A stretch of DNA of 35,416 nucleotides. Origin: Nitrosomonas sp. (GTDB taxonomy: Bacteria > Pseudomonadota > Gammaproteobacteria > Burkholderiales > Nitrosomonadaceae). The stretch is taken from the NCBI GenBank assembly GCA_019745325.1, contig JAIETK010000021.1:1-35416 (forward strand), written 5' to 3'. The translations under genes were made by a program, and so were the position numbers. The notes under the pieces are model-generated. The model saw only the letters and a list, made by a program, of their open reading frames with translations. It did not search any database and had not been told where the DNA came from. Positions 25,704 to 33,177 of this stretch are shown here, piece after piece (positions within the stretch are counted from its first letter, which is position 1; the number at the start of each line of letters is the position of its first letter).

Positions 25704-26762
25704 ATGAGAGTTCTCGTTTTGGGTGGAACGGGTGCGATGGGTACCCATCTAGTGGATTTATTGATACAAAGTGGTGTAGAAGTTGCCGTAACCTCACGAT
25801 CCCGAAGTGGGGCAGAAGGAATATTTCAGTATATTCATGGAGATGCACAAAATGACACATTTCTGAGGAGTGTTCTACGAGAAAAATGGGATGTCATTGT
25901 TGATTTTATGAATTACTCGACTGATAACTTTAAAAAGCGTGTGAATGTATTACTTGATGCAACAACTCAATATGTTTTTTTTAGTTCTGCTAGAGTCTAT
26001 GGAAATTCTGCAATACCACTTACAGAGAAATCGCCGCGTTTATTGGATATGTCCGAAGATCAGGCTTTCCTTGCGACTGATGAATATGCTCTGGCGAAAG
26101 CGCGACAAGAGAATTTGTTGATTCAATCCGACAGATATAACTGGACAATAATTCGCCCCTACATTACTTATAGTGAAGACAGGCTGCAGCTCGGCATGCT
26201 AGAAAAAGAAGATTGGCTCTATCGATCATTACATGGAAGAACCATCATTTTTTCCCAAGATATCAATTTCAAGTCAACTACATTGACTTATGGATTGGAT
26301 GTGGCAAAAGGTATTCAATCTTTACTCGGAAATACAAATGCCTTAGGAGAGATTTTTCACATTACATCGAGTCAATCAGTTCTATGGAAAGATGTACTTG
26401 CTATGTATATGGATGTTCTTCAGCAGCATCTCGGATATCGACCAAAGCTTCTATTCCAGGATTCGCATGAGATCCAACAATGGCACTCAGGAAAATACCA
26501 GATACTTTATGACAGGATGTATGACAGAAAATTTGATAATCAGAAGATTAATCGGTTTATTGATACAGGTAATTTTGTGGATCCAATGATTGGTTTGAGA
26601 ACGTGTCTTAATAGATTTCTAAAGCAATTAAACTTTCGTGATATCAATTGGAGAACTGAAGGAGTAAAGGATAATTTAACGAGTGAATATACTCTGCTTT
26701 CGGAAATTCCAACACTAAAGGATAAATTAAAATATCTTGTAGCAAGAAATATCCGCTTATAA
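25704..26762 (+). CDS. NAD(P)-dependent epimerase/dehydratase family protein (extended SDR)
   Basis: A 352-residue short-chain dehydrogenase/reductase of the extended type. The nucleotide-binding GGTGAMG lies at 7-13 and the catalytic Tyr128-x3-Lys132 in DEYALAKAR; a preceding FFSSARVYG supplies the usual Ser. Members act on nucleotide sugars as epimerases, dehydratases or reductases in glycan assembly. Substrate and reaction cannot be read here, and the C-terminal part (about 200-352) is not typical of a named sugar epimerase. It lies 4 bases after the flippase and just before the TPP enzyme, so all three are probably expressed and used together. Confidence 0.8.
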   Translation: MRVLVLGGTGAMGTHLVDLLIQSGVEVAVTSRSRSGAEGIFQYIHGDAQNDTFLRSVLREKWDVIVDFMNYSTDNFKKRVNVLLDATTQYVFFSSARVYGNSAIPLTEKSPRLLDMSEDQAFLATDEYALAKARQENLLIQSDRYNWTIIRPYITYSEDRLQLGMLEKEDWLYRSLHGRTIIFSQDINFKSTTLTYGLDVAKGIQSLLGNTNALGEIFHITSSQSVLWKDVLAMYMDVLQQHLGYRPKLLFQDSHEIQQWHSGKYQILYDRMYDRKFDNQKINRFIDTGNFVDPMIGLRTCLNRFLKQLNFRDINWRTEGVKDNLTSEYTLLSEIPTLKDKLKYLVARNIRL

Positions 26763-26784
26763 TTTATTGAATGCAAGAGGCTTT

Positions 26785-28521
26785 ATGAGTTCTGCTTATA
26801 CTAATGAAAAAAATACACTGATTATGATTGCTTTATTAAAAGCTCATGGCATCAGAAATATAATTGCTTCGCCAGGAACTACAAATACAGCATTTGTGGG
26901 AAGTATTCAGAATGATTCTTTTTTTAGAGTTTTTTCATCGGCAGACGAACGTTCTGCTGCCTATATTGCTTGTGGAATGGCTGCAGATATTGGCGAACCT
27001 GTAGTGATTAGTTGTACAGGTGCAACGGCTTCTCGCAATTATGTCCCCGGTTTAACAGAAGCATATTATCGGAAATTGCCTGTGCTAGCAATTACATCCA
27101 CTCAGACTACTTCTAAAATTGGACATCATATAGCACAAGTGATAGATCGGAGTGTAATTCAGAATGATATTGCTAAACTTAGTGTCACTTTACCTGTGGT
27201 GAAAGATGAAAATGATTTTTGGGATTGTGAAATAAAAGTCAATAAAGCGCTTCTGGAACTTAAACGACACGGCGGAGGGCCAGTTCATATCAATCTCCCG
27301 ACTACATATAGTCTGCCTTTTCAGACTAAAGAACTTCCTTCATGTAGGGTTATTGAACGTATAACAAGAGACGATCAATTTCCGCACTTAGCAGGACGGA
27401 TTGCCGTATTTATCGGTTCTCATAAGCCATGGACGTACACAGAAACACAAGTACTGGATAGATTTTGCGCAGTAAATAATGCTGTCGTCTTTTGTGATCA
27501 CACAAGTGGCTATCGAGGAAAATATCGTCTTTTGTTTGCCCTCCCTGCTGCGCAGGAAATGCTTGATAACTCAGTCTGCCGGCCAGATATAATGATACAT
27601 ATTGGTGAAATCTCCGGCGATTATGCAACGTTATCCATGGTTGGAAAACAGGTTTGGCGGGTAAATGAAGATGGAGAAATCCGTGATACATTTAGAAAAT
27701 TGCGCTATGTCTTTGAGATGCCGGAGAAGAATTTCTTTGAGCATTATTCTCACGGTACTGCAGAGACCGATATTTATCTACAAACATGTCAATCACGTTT
27801 AGACAATCTTCGTAGTAAGATTCCAGAACTTCCGTTTTCAAATATCTGGGTTGCATCTCGATTAGCATCTCGAATCCCGGAAGGATCGATCATTCACTTT
27901 GGTATATTGAATTCCCTGAGATCATGGAATTTCTTTGAATTGCCGGCTACTGTTACATCTGCTTCAAATGTTGGTGGCTTTGGGATTGATGGTGTGCTCT
28001 CTTCGTTTGTCGGATCATCTCTTATCAATAAAGACAAGCTTTATTTTTGCGTGCTGGGCGACTTAGCATTTTTTTATGATATGAATGTATTAGGAAATAG
28101 GCACGTAGGTAAGAATCTACGAATTCTTTTGATCAATAATGGTACAGGGACTGAATTTAGACAATATAACCACCATGCAGCTTATTTTGGTGAAGCTACA
28201 AATAAATTTATTGCAGCTACCGGTCATTATGGTAATAAATCTCCTGTGTTGGTTAAGCATTACGCCGAAGATCTTGGTTTTGAATATTTATCTGCATCAA
28301 ACAAACATGAATTTGATAATCTCTATGATCGATTCCTCACTCCGCGAGTAACGGAGAAGCCAATTTTCTTTGAGGTGTTTACCAATAGTAATGAAGAAAG
28401 TCTTGCTTTGAATAGAATACAAAATTTAGAACTAACTACGAAGATGAGAGTAAAAGCTTTATCAAAGAAATTGTTTGGCAGTAATGGGATACGTGTCCTA
28501 AAAAAAGTAATAAAAAGTTAG
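26785..28521 (+). CDS. Thiamine pyrophosphate-dependent enzyme, MenD/acetolactate synthase-like
   Basis: A 578-residue enzyme of the three-domain TPP family. The start at 26785 has AGAGG upstream; TTG 26767 is less likely. The N-terminal Pyr domain has IIASPGTTNTAFVGS and the catalytic Glu55 in SSADERSAAYIA, more like MenD than acetolactate synthase. A central domain follows, and the PP domain (about 370-540) has the cofactor motif GDL...INNG (425-453), with Leu rather than the usual second Gly. TPP enzymes in glycan loci can transfer two-carbon or acyl units to keto-sugars (YerE in yersiniose is one known case), so a branched or extended sugar is possible but inferred. The stop TAG uses a G from the adjacent IS1595-type end, so a few native C-terminal residues may be lost. 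Confidence 0.8.
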   Translation: MSSAYTNEKNTLIMIALLKAHGIRNIIASPGTTNTAFVGSIQNDSFFRVFSSADERSAAYIACGMAADIGEPVVISCTGATASRNYVPGLTEAYYRKLPVLAITSTQTTSKIGHHIAQVIDRSVIQNDIAKLSVTLPVVKDENDFWDCEIKVNKALLELKRHGGGPVHINLPTTYSLPFQTKELPSCRVIERITRDDQFPHLAGRIAVFIGSHKPWTYTETQVLDRFCAVNNAVVFCDHTSGYRGKYRLLFALPAAQEMLDNSVCRPDIMIHIGEISGDYATLSMVGKQVWRVNEDGEIRDTFRKLRYVFEMPEKNFFEHYSHGTAETDIYLQTCQSRLDNLRSKIPELPFSNIWVASRLASRIPEGSIIHFGILNSLRSWNFFELPATVTSASNVGGFGIDGVLSSFVGSSLINKDKLYFCVLGDLAFFYDMNVLGNRHVGKNLRILLINNGTGTEFRQYNHHAAYFGEATNKFIAATGHYGNKSPVLVKHYAEDLGFEYLSASNKHEFDNLYDRFLTPRVTEKPIFFEVFTNSNEESLALNRIQNLELTTKMRVKALSKKLFGSNGIRVLKKVIKS

Positions 28522-28546
28522 GCTATGTCACAATTAATTAATCCCA

Positions 28547-28566
28547 GGTAAAATCACGGTTTTACC
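28547..28566. repeat. Hairpin GGTAAAA/TTTTACC near the IS200 left end
   Basis: A perfect 7-base stem with a 6-base loop, inside the IS1595-type element just after its left repeat. It may be the left subterminal hairpin of the IS200 remnant. No T-run follows, so a terminator is less likely. Confidence 0.4.
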
Positions 28567-28642
28567 GAGGACTCCCGAAGGTTTGACCGTTACAGCTGTT
28601 GTCGTAACGTTCTCGTCCCAACCACGAGACGAAGAGTCAAAA

Positions 28643-29067
28643 ATGGGGGAGTGCCAAAATTTGAGTCACACACGCTGGGATTGTAAATATCACGTGGTAT
28701 TTATTCCGAAGCGACGAAAGAAACTGTTATTTGGTAAGCTTGAGAGGCATCTAGGGGAAGTGTTGCACAATCTGGTAAATTAGAAGGAAAGTGTGATTGT
28801 GGAAGGACATTTGATGCCGTATCACATACGCATGTGCGTAAGTATTCCGCCGAAGTATTCAGTGTCGCATATAGTTGGATTTATCAAAGGTAAGAGTGCG
28901 ATAGCCGCGTCAATTGGGTAGAGGAAGAAATTTCACGGGAGAGAGTTTTGGCGCGCGTGGGTATTTTTTTATCGGCGATTGGACTGGACGATGAGATGGT
29001 CAGAGCGTATATCCGAGATTAGGAAAAGGAAGATGAGCGTTATAGTCAGTTGAAATTGGGAATATAG
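28643..29067 (+). pseudogene. IS200-type transposase remnant with several stops
   Basis: ATG 28643 starts MGECQNLSHTRWDCKYHVVF, closely related to the copy at 14.4 kb. It has a stop at about 28781 (HNLVN*), further stops after SAIAASIG and after RAYIRD, and at least one frameshift before the terminal DERYSQLKLGI. The metal-binding motif is changed from the other copy's DHVHM to YHIRM, so the catalytic HUH is lost. A hairpin GCCGC-TTTA-GCGGC follows at 29070-29083, matching the other copy. It is an older, more decayed copy. Confidence 0.85.
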
Positions 29068-29151
29068 ATGCCGCTTTAGCGGCTCGCTATTGATCGAACG
29101 TAGCCAAGATGACAAACCTGCCTGTCCTGCTTGTAAAGCAACCTAGCTATA

Positions 29152-29439
29152 TTGCTGGGGGGAAAGTCAGTGAGCTGCAGCTGCTGCCACCGCCCGGTTA
29201 ATATTGCTGCAGGTCAGCGCGTCATGAACAACATCGATCATATTCAGAATGTTAATTCTTATGATGTCCGGCTCAAACAATGGATGAGAAAGTTTCATGG
29301 AGTGGCTATGCGCTATCTGGGAAGTTACCACAGATGGCACTGAATGATTGACCGTTTCGTTCAAAATATTACACCAGCGCTTTGTTTTCTGGCATCTTTT
29401 GGAAAAATGAGACAGTTTCAACAACTAAATGTGACATAG
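29152..29439 (+). pseudogene. IS1595-family transposase, C-terminal remnant
   Basis: One reading frame interrupted by a stop at 29341-29343 encodes HRPVNIAAGQRVMNNIDHIQ, then NVNSYDVRLKQWMRKFHGVA, MRYLGSYHRWH*MIDRFVQN and GKMRQFQQLNVT. This is the recognisable end of an ISXO2/IS1595-type transposase, including the HIQNVN region near the last catalytic residue. It ends at 29437-29439 within the right terminal repeat. The N-terminal two-thirds are gone. Confidence 0.8.
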
Positions 29440-29449
29440 CCAATTGAAA

Positions 29450-29610
29450 TTCATGCTTGCTCGAAGATCATGAATACCGACCAAGGTGCACATTTACTAA
29501 CACTGCATTTACCGATGTATTGCAACAGGATCGCATTCAAATCGTTATGGATGGTAAAGGCTGCTTACTATGGTATCTCGGCTTCTGGCAATTATTGGGT
29601 AGCTAATTAA
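29450..29610 (+). pseudogene. IS3-family OrfB fragment
   Basis: The sequence from about 29467 reads IMNTDQGAH and, after a one-base shift, FTNTAFTDVLQQDRIQIVMD followed by GKGC. This matches the catalytic middle of an IS3-family integrase (usual form NTDQGSQFTS...MDGKGR). It is about 160 bases long, frameshifted, with no ends identified. It lies directly upstream of the pyruvyltransferase-like gene. Confidence 0.7.
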
Positions 29611-29641
29611 TCTTCAACGTAATAGTTCAATTGGAACTGGA

Positions 29642-30892
29642 ATGACAAATAGATATTATTTTCTTGGTCACGAGACTTTATCAAATCGTGGATGCGAAGC
29701 TTTGGTGCGCGGAATTTCAAGTATTATTTATGAACGATCGCCTGATGCAGAATTTCTTGTGCCAAGTTTTAATGTTGAAAATGATAGCAAGCAATGGGTA
29801 GCCGAAAATGAACATCAAGTAAGTTTTATTTCGGCGTATAAGATGCCTCTATACGTAAGAATTTGGGGCAAGCTGGATAGAACGGCACCTCAATTAAGTC
29901 GCTTATATTTTCCTTCACCTTCGATACCGAAAGATATTCAGCAGCATTTGAACGATACAACCGCTGGTATTCTAACCGGTGGTGACGTACTTTCCTTGGA
30001 ATACGGAATCCCCTCACTTCTTAAGTTTCTGGGGCAAGCAGAAAGTTATATGGCAGGCGGTCGTCCAGTGTTTCTATGGGCTGCTTCGGTTGGGCCATTT
30101 AGCTCTCAGCCAGATATAGAGAAATATGTGGTGAAGAAATTAACTGCATATGCTGGAATTTCTGTGCGGGAGACATCAAGTTATAACTATCTAAATCAGC
30201 TTGGACTTGATAATGTAAAATTGGTCGCCGATCCAGCTTTTGTGATGAAACCTGACCCTTGGGATACTTCGATTGCACTGCCTGATGAGCATGGCGAGGG
30301 ATTGTTGGGGATTAACATCAGCCCACTGATTAAAAGTTTTCGAGGCAATCAATCTCATGTTTTAGAGATGGAAAAGGCAGTCGTTGATTTTTTGCGAGAT
30401 GTGATTAAGCGTACCAACTTTTCGATTGTATTGATACCGCATGTGGATAGTATTGATGGTAGCGACTGGAACAGTGATTACTGCTATATGTTGCATTTAA
30501 TGAAACAATTAGATTTGCCACAAGATGTGTTGGCAGCCAGAATTTGTCTTGCGCCGCGCAGGATGAACGCAGTGCAGACTAAATTCTTAATTTCACAATG
30601 TAGATTTTTTATTGGCGCTCGGACTCATGCCACTATCGCGGCGTGGTCAACTAGTGTACCTACCGTTTCAATTTCCTATAGCATTAAAGCGCTTGGACTA
30701 AATACCGATTTGTTCGGAGATCTGAGTTATGTACTCGAAACACCTCGGATTTCCAGAAATACCTTGTGGGAATCATTAGAAAAATTGCGTGCGGATGAAG
30801 AGAAAATAAAAAATCTGCTTCGGCTGAAGATTCCTCAATGGCAACAACGGGCCCGAGAAGCTGCAGATCAAGTCCTACCGGTAATTGAGTGA
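29642..30892 (+). CDS. Polysaccharide pyruvyltransferase family protein
   Basis: A 416-residue protein of the PS_pyruv_trans family, which usually adds pyruvate ketals to sugars from phosphoenolpyruvate, although some members act differently. Seen: the N-terminal YYFLGHETLSNRGCEALVRG in place of the more usual G-x-N-x-G-D-E, the GILTGGDVLSL segment, SVGPFSSQPD, the SVRETSSYNYL region and the C-terminal FFIGARTHATIAAW with the conserved R-x-H. It is soluble and likely cytoplasmic. It stands between two blocks of insertion debris, with no close partner gene, so its promoter may be new. Ribosome-site support is weak. Confidence 0.8.
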   Translation: MTNRYYFLGHETLSNRGCEALVRGISSIIYERSPDAEFLVPSFNVENDSKQWVAENEHQVSFISAYKMPLYVRIWGKLDRTAPQLSRLYFPSPSIPKDIQQHLNDTTAGILTGGDVLSLEYGIPSLLKFLGQAESYMAGGRPVFLWAASVGPFSSQPDIEKYVVKKLTAYAGISVRETSSYNYLNQLGLDNVKLVADPAFVMKPDPWDTSIALPDEHGEGLLGINISPLIKSFRGNQSHVLEMEKAVVDFLRDVIKRTNFSIVLIPHVDSIDGSDWNSDYCYMLHLMKQLDLPQDVLAARICLAPRRMNAVQTKFLISQCRFFIGARTHATIAAWSTSVPTVSISYSIKALGLNTDLFGDLSYVLETPRISRNTLWESLEKLRADEEKIKNLLRLKIPQWQQRAREAADQVLPVIE

Positions 30893-30984
30893 TATATAAA
30901 TCGAGCATTATCTATAAGATAACCAGGTAGATTGGTAACCCTCCAAAAAATAAAGGAACAAGATTGAGAGATTGATTCGGCTAG

Positions 30985-31236
30985 ATATGTGTCCGTCCAA
31001 AGGGGGCAACTCCAGATAATGGACCGGAGAATATCAGTGGCCGCTTCGTTGTTGGACAAAAAAGCGAGGCATCTGCTAGCTTGATTACATCCAGCGAGGA
31101 GAGCGGCAACAGGATGCCTATGTAGAACGCTATAACAGAATCGTTCGGCATGAATGGTTGGAGATGAATGAATTTGCAACCATTGTAAGAGGTCCAGTTT
31201 GCCGCTACACAATGGTTATGGATTTATAATAAGGGG
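30985..31236 (+). pseudogene. IS3-family OrfB fragment, second type
   Basis: Scattered pieces in changing frames: DNGPENISG (DDE-region DNGPE at about 31012), then LDYIQRGERQQDAYVERYNR, IVRHEWLEM, and EVQFAATQWLWIYNKG to about 31236. These are typical of IS2-like IS3 integrases (QQNAYVERYNRTVR...WLWTYN). The lack of NTDQG and the sequence differ from the 29.5 kb fragment, so the two are different subgroups. Stops and gaps make it clearly dead. Confidence 0.75.
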
Positions 31237-31913
31237 CTGTAGCAGATTAGCTTAGATGTTAAGCTAATTGAATGAAGATAAGTCATTGTAGATTATTAAA
31301 GAAAACACAATCAAGGTTATCGGAATATTTTGTATTGGAGGCTACAGCGAGATCAGCAGCGACTGGCATACTTCGAATTCGACCCAATAGTGCAGCACTG
31401 TTTTATCGCAAAATACGCGAAGTGATAGTTCATCATTTGGAGCAGGAATCTCACGAAATCTTTGATGGCGCGGCGGAATTAGACGAAAGATACTTTTGCG
31501 GTATCCGTAAGGGCAAACGTGGCCGTGGCACTGCTGGCAAGGTTGCGGTGTTTTGTATATTGAAACGTGGTGGCAAAGTCTATACAAAGGTTGTTTGGGG
31601 TACCGAGATAGAAACATTAAGCCGCTATTGCTAGAAAAATAGCACCTAACAGTATAGCTTATACAGACTGTTACCGTAGTTACAACGCACTCGACGTGAA
31701 TAATTTTTACCATGGGCGGATCAATCATTCCACGCTATTTGCGCAAGGTAAGAATCACATCAACGGCATTGAAAACTTTTGGAATCAGGCTAAACGCTTT
31801 TAAGAAAATACAATGGTATTTCTAAAGGATCGTTTCCGCTATTTCTCAAAGAATGTGAGTTCAGATTCAATTATGAAACATCTAGACAACAATTAAAAAT
31901 ACTCAAACTTTGA
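31226..31913 (+). mobile_element. IS1016-type (IS1595 family) element remnant
   Basis: The left side begins around GGGGCTGTAGCAGATTAGC and holds a hairpin of ATTAGCTTA and TAAGCTAAT (31246-31268) before the transposase. The right end is not defined and no matching inverted repeat was found. The transposase is nearly full length but frameshifted. Both sides are mobile-element or gene-poor sequence. Confidence 0.7.
31272..31913 (+). pseudogene. IS1016-type transposase, frameshifted
   Basis: ATG 31272 opens MKISHCRLLKKTQSRLSEYF and continues through GAAELDERYFCGIRKGKRG (the ELDE-x-YF catalytic Asp region) to a stop at 31632-31634. A shifted frame continues with ARKIAPNSIAYTDCYRSYNA (second Asp), then GKNHINGIENFWNQAKRF. 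After another shift near 31800 come KGSFPLFLKECEFRFNYETS and QQLKILKL with the stop at 31911-31913. The family sequence is therefore almost complete but needs at least two indels repaired. It is decayed by small changes rather than large deletions. Confidence 0.85.
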
Positions 31914-32055
31914 ACTCAGGTTTCCCCAAAATCTAAGGGACTCTCACAAAAGACAGTATCCAAGTTAATTTCCTGTTGCATCAGATTTGACGATAGCTTA
32001 ACTCATCCCGACTGCCGATGGGTTTCAAAAAATTCTAAATTATCCTCTTAAAAAT
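31914..32055. other. Spacer before the glycosyltransferase gene
   Basis: 142 bases following the IS1016-type remnant. It must contain the promoter of the glycosyltransferase gene, if it is not read through from the left. No convincing -35/-10 pair seen. Confidence 0.35.
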
Positions 32056-33144
32056 ATGATTACTGTAATGTTACTCGGACCAAGTTTAACCGCCGTAAGC
32101 GGTGTCAGTACCCATTTGAATCAATTGTTTCAATCACCACTTGCTGATGAGTTTAACCTCATTCACTTTCAAGTAGGGGGGGAGGGGCGGAACGAAACAT
32201 CGGTTACCAAGCTAGTTCGTCTATTTCTGAGTCCTATACAGTTTTTTGCGGAAGTCGTTAATAAAAGACCGCAGATTATTCACTTGAATACCTCGCTAGA
32301 GCAAAAAAGCTATTGGCGGGATATTGCGTACTTGCTGATCGCCAAAGCGTTAAGAAAGAAAGTTGTTTATCAAGTACACGGCGGTGCGTTGCCGCAGGTG
32401 TTTTTTAAAAATAGCCGGTTTCTGACAAAAATACTTAAATGGGTACTCTTATCGGCAGATGTTGTTGTATTACTCTCGCAAGAAGAGTTACATGCTTACC
32501 AGGATTTTGTGCGGGATCACAATTTGAAAGTGATACCTAACGCAATTGAAATAGGAGAGGATGCTCACTGGAAGGTTGATCCATCTTTGCAAAATAAACC
32601 ATTACAATTGATATATGTAGGGCGTTTGGCCGAAGTTAAAGGGATTTTCCAGATTATAGAGGCGTTAGCTTTTGTCCGTGCACGAGGTAGAGATATTCGT
32701 TTGGTCATCGCTGGGAGCGGGCCGGATATGAAGAAGTTGCAAGCTATTGTAAATGATAAGAATCTGAATGCTTATGCTAGCTTTGCCGGTGCAGTGTATG
32801 GTGAGGAAAAAGACCGGCTTTGGAGAGAAGCTGATTTGTTCGTTTTTCCGACATATCATCGAGAAGGCCTTCCTTACGCAGTCCTGGAGAGCATGGCAGC
32901 GCGCACCCCACCGATCGTGAGTCCGGTAGGCGCTATTCCAGATGTGATGGAAGATGGGGTGCACGGTTATTTTGTTCCATCTCGCGATCCAAAGGCTTTG
33001 GCTGAGATAATTGAACGGCTGGATGATGATAGGGCCTTGATTCGCAAAATGGGGCAAGCTTGCAGGGAAAGAATAGAAAATTACTATACAGTGATCAGAT
33101 TAGCAGAAGATTTTCGTAATCTCTATCGTAATCTTATGAAATAA
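32056..33144 (+). CDS. GT4-family glycosyltransferase
   Basis: A 362-residue two-domain GT-B glycosyltransferase. The N-terminal domain starts MITVMLLGPSLTAVSGVSTH with the glycine-rich loop. The C-terminal donor domain begins near VIPNAIEIG and LQLIYVGRLAEVKGIFQIIE. It has the GT4 E-x7-E motif at Glu270-Glu278 (EGLPYAVLE), which binds the nucleotide sugar. No signal peptide; it acts at the cytoplasmic face on a lipid-linked acceptor. It is followed 33 bases later by asnB, probably in one transcript. Donor and linkage cannot be told from sequence. Length is standard for the family. Confidence 0.88.
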   Translation: MITVMLLGPSLTAVSGVSTHLNQLFQSPLADEFNLIHFQVGGEGRNETSVTKLVRLFLSPIQFFAEVVNKRPQIIHLNTSLEQKSYWRDIAYLLIAKALRKKVVYQVHGGALPQVFFKNSRFLTKILKWVLLSADVVVLLSQEELHAYQDFVRDHNLKVIPNAIEIGEDAHWKVDPSLQNKPLQLIYVGRLAEVKGIFQIIEALAFVRARGRDIRLVIAGSGPDMKKLQAIVNDKNLNAYASFAGAVYGEEKDRLWREADLFVFPTYHREGLPYAVLESMAARTPPIVSPVGAIPDVMEDGVHGYFVPSRDPKALAEIIERLDDDRALIRKMGQACRERIENYYTVIRLAEDFRNLYRNLMK

Positions 33145-33177
33145 ATAATTTTTATTGTCAAGAGGAAGAGTATTCCA

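Larger units (their letters stand above)
28521..29441 (+). mobile_element. IS1595-type element with readable terminal repeats, invaded by IS200
   Basis: GGCTATGTCACA at 28521-28532 is repeated exactly in inverted form at 29430-29441 (TGTGACATAGCC), with partial match further inward. The right end carries the last part of an IS1595-family transposase. The rest is taken up by an IS200-type remnant. I found no clear target duplication (the flanks differ), so later change or recombination is likely. The left end abuts the TPP enzyme's stop codon. Confidence 0.7.

Noticed and set aside
28513..29449. Target duplication of the IS1595-type element
   Set aside because: The eight bases on each side of the GGCTATGTCACA ends differ, so I do not claim a duplication.
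31342..31728. 128-residue minus-strand open frame
   Set aside because: It is antisense to the IS1016-type transposase and has no own support.
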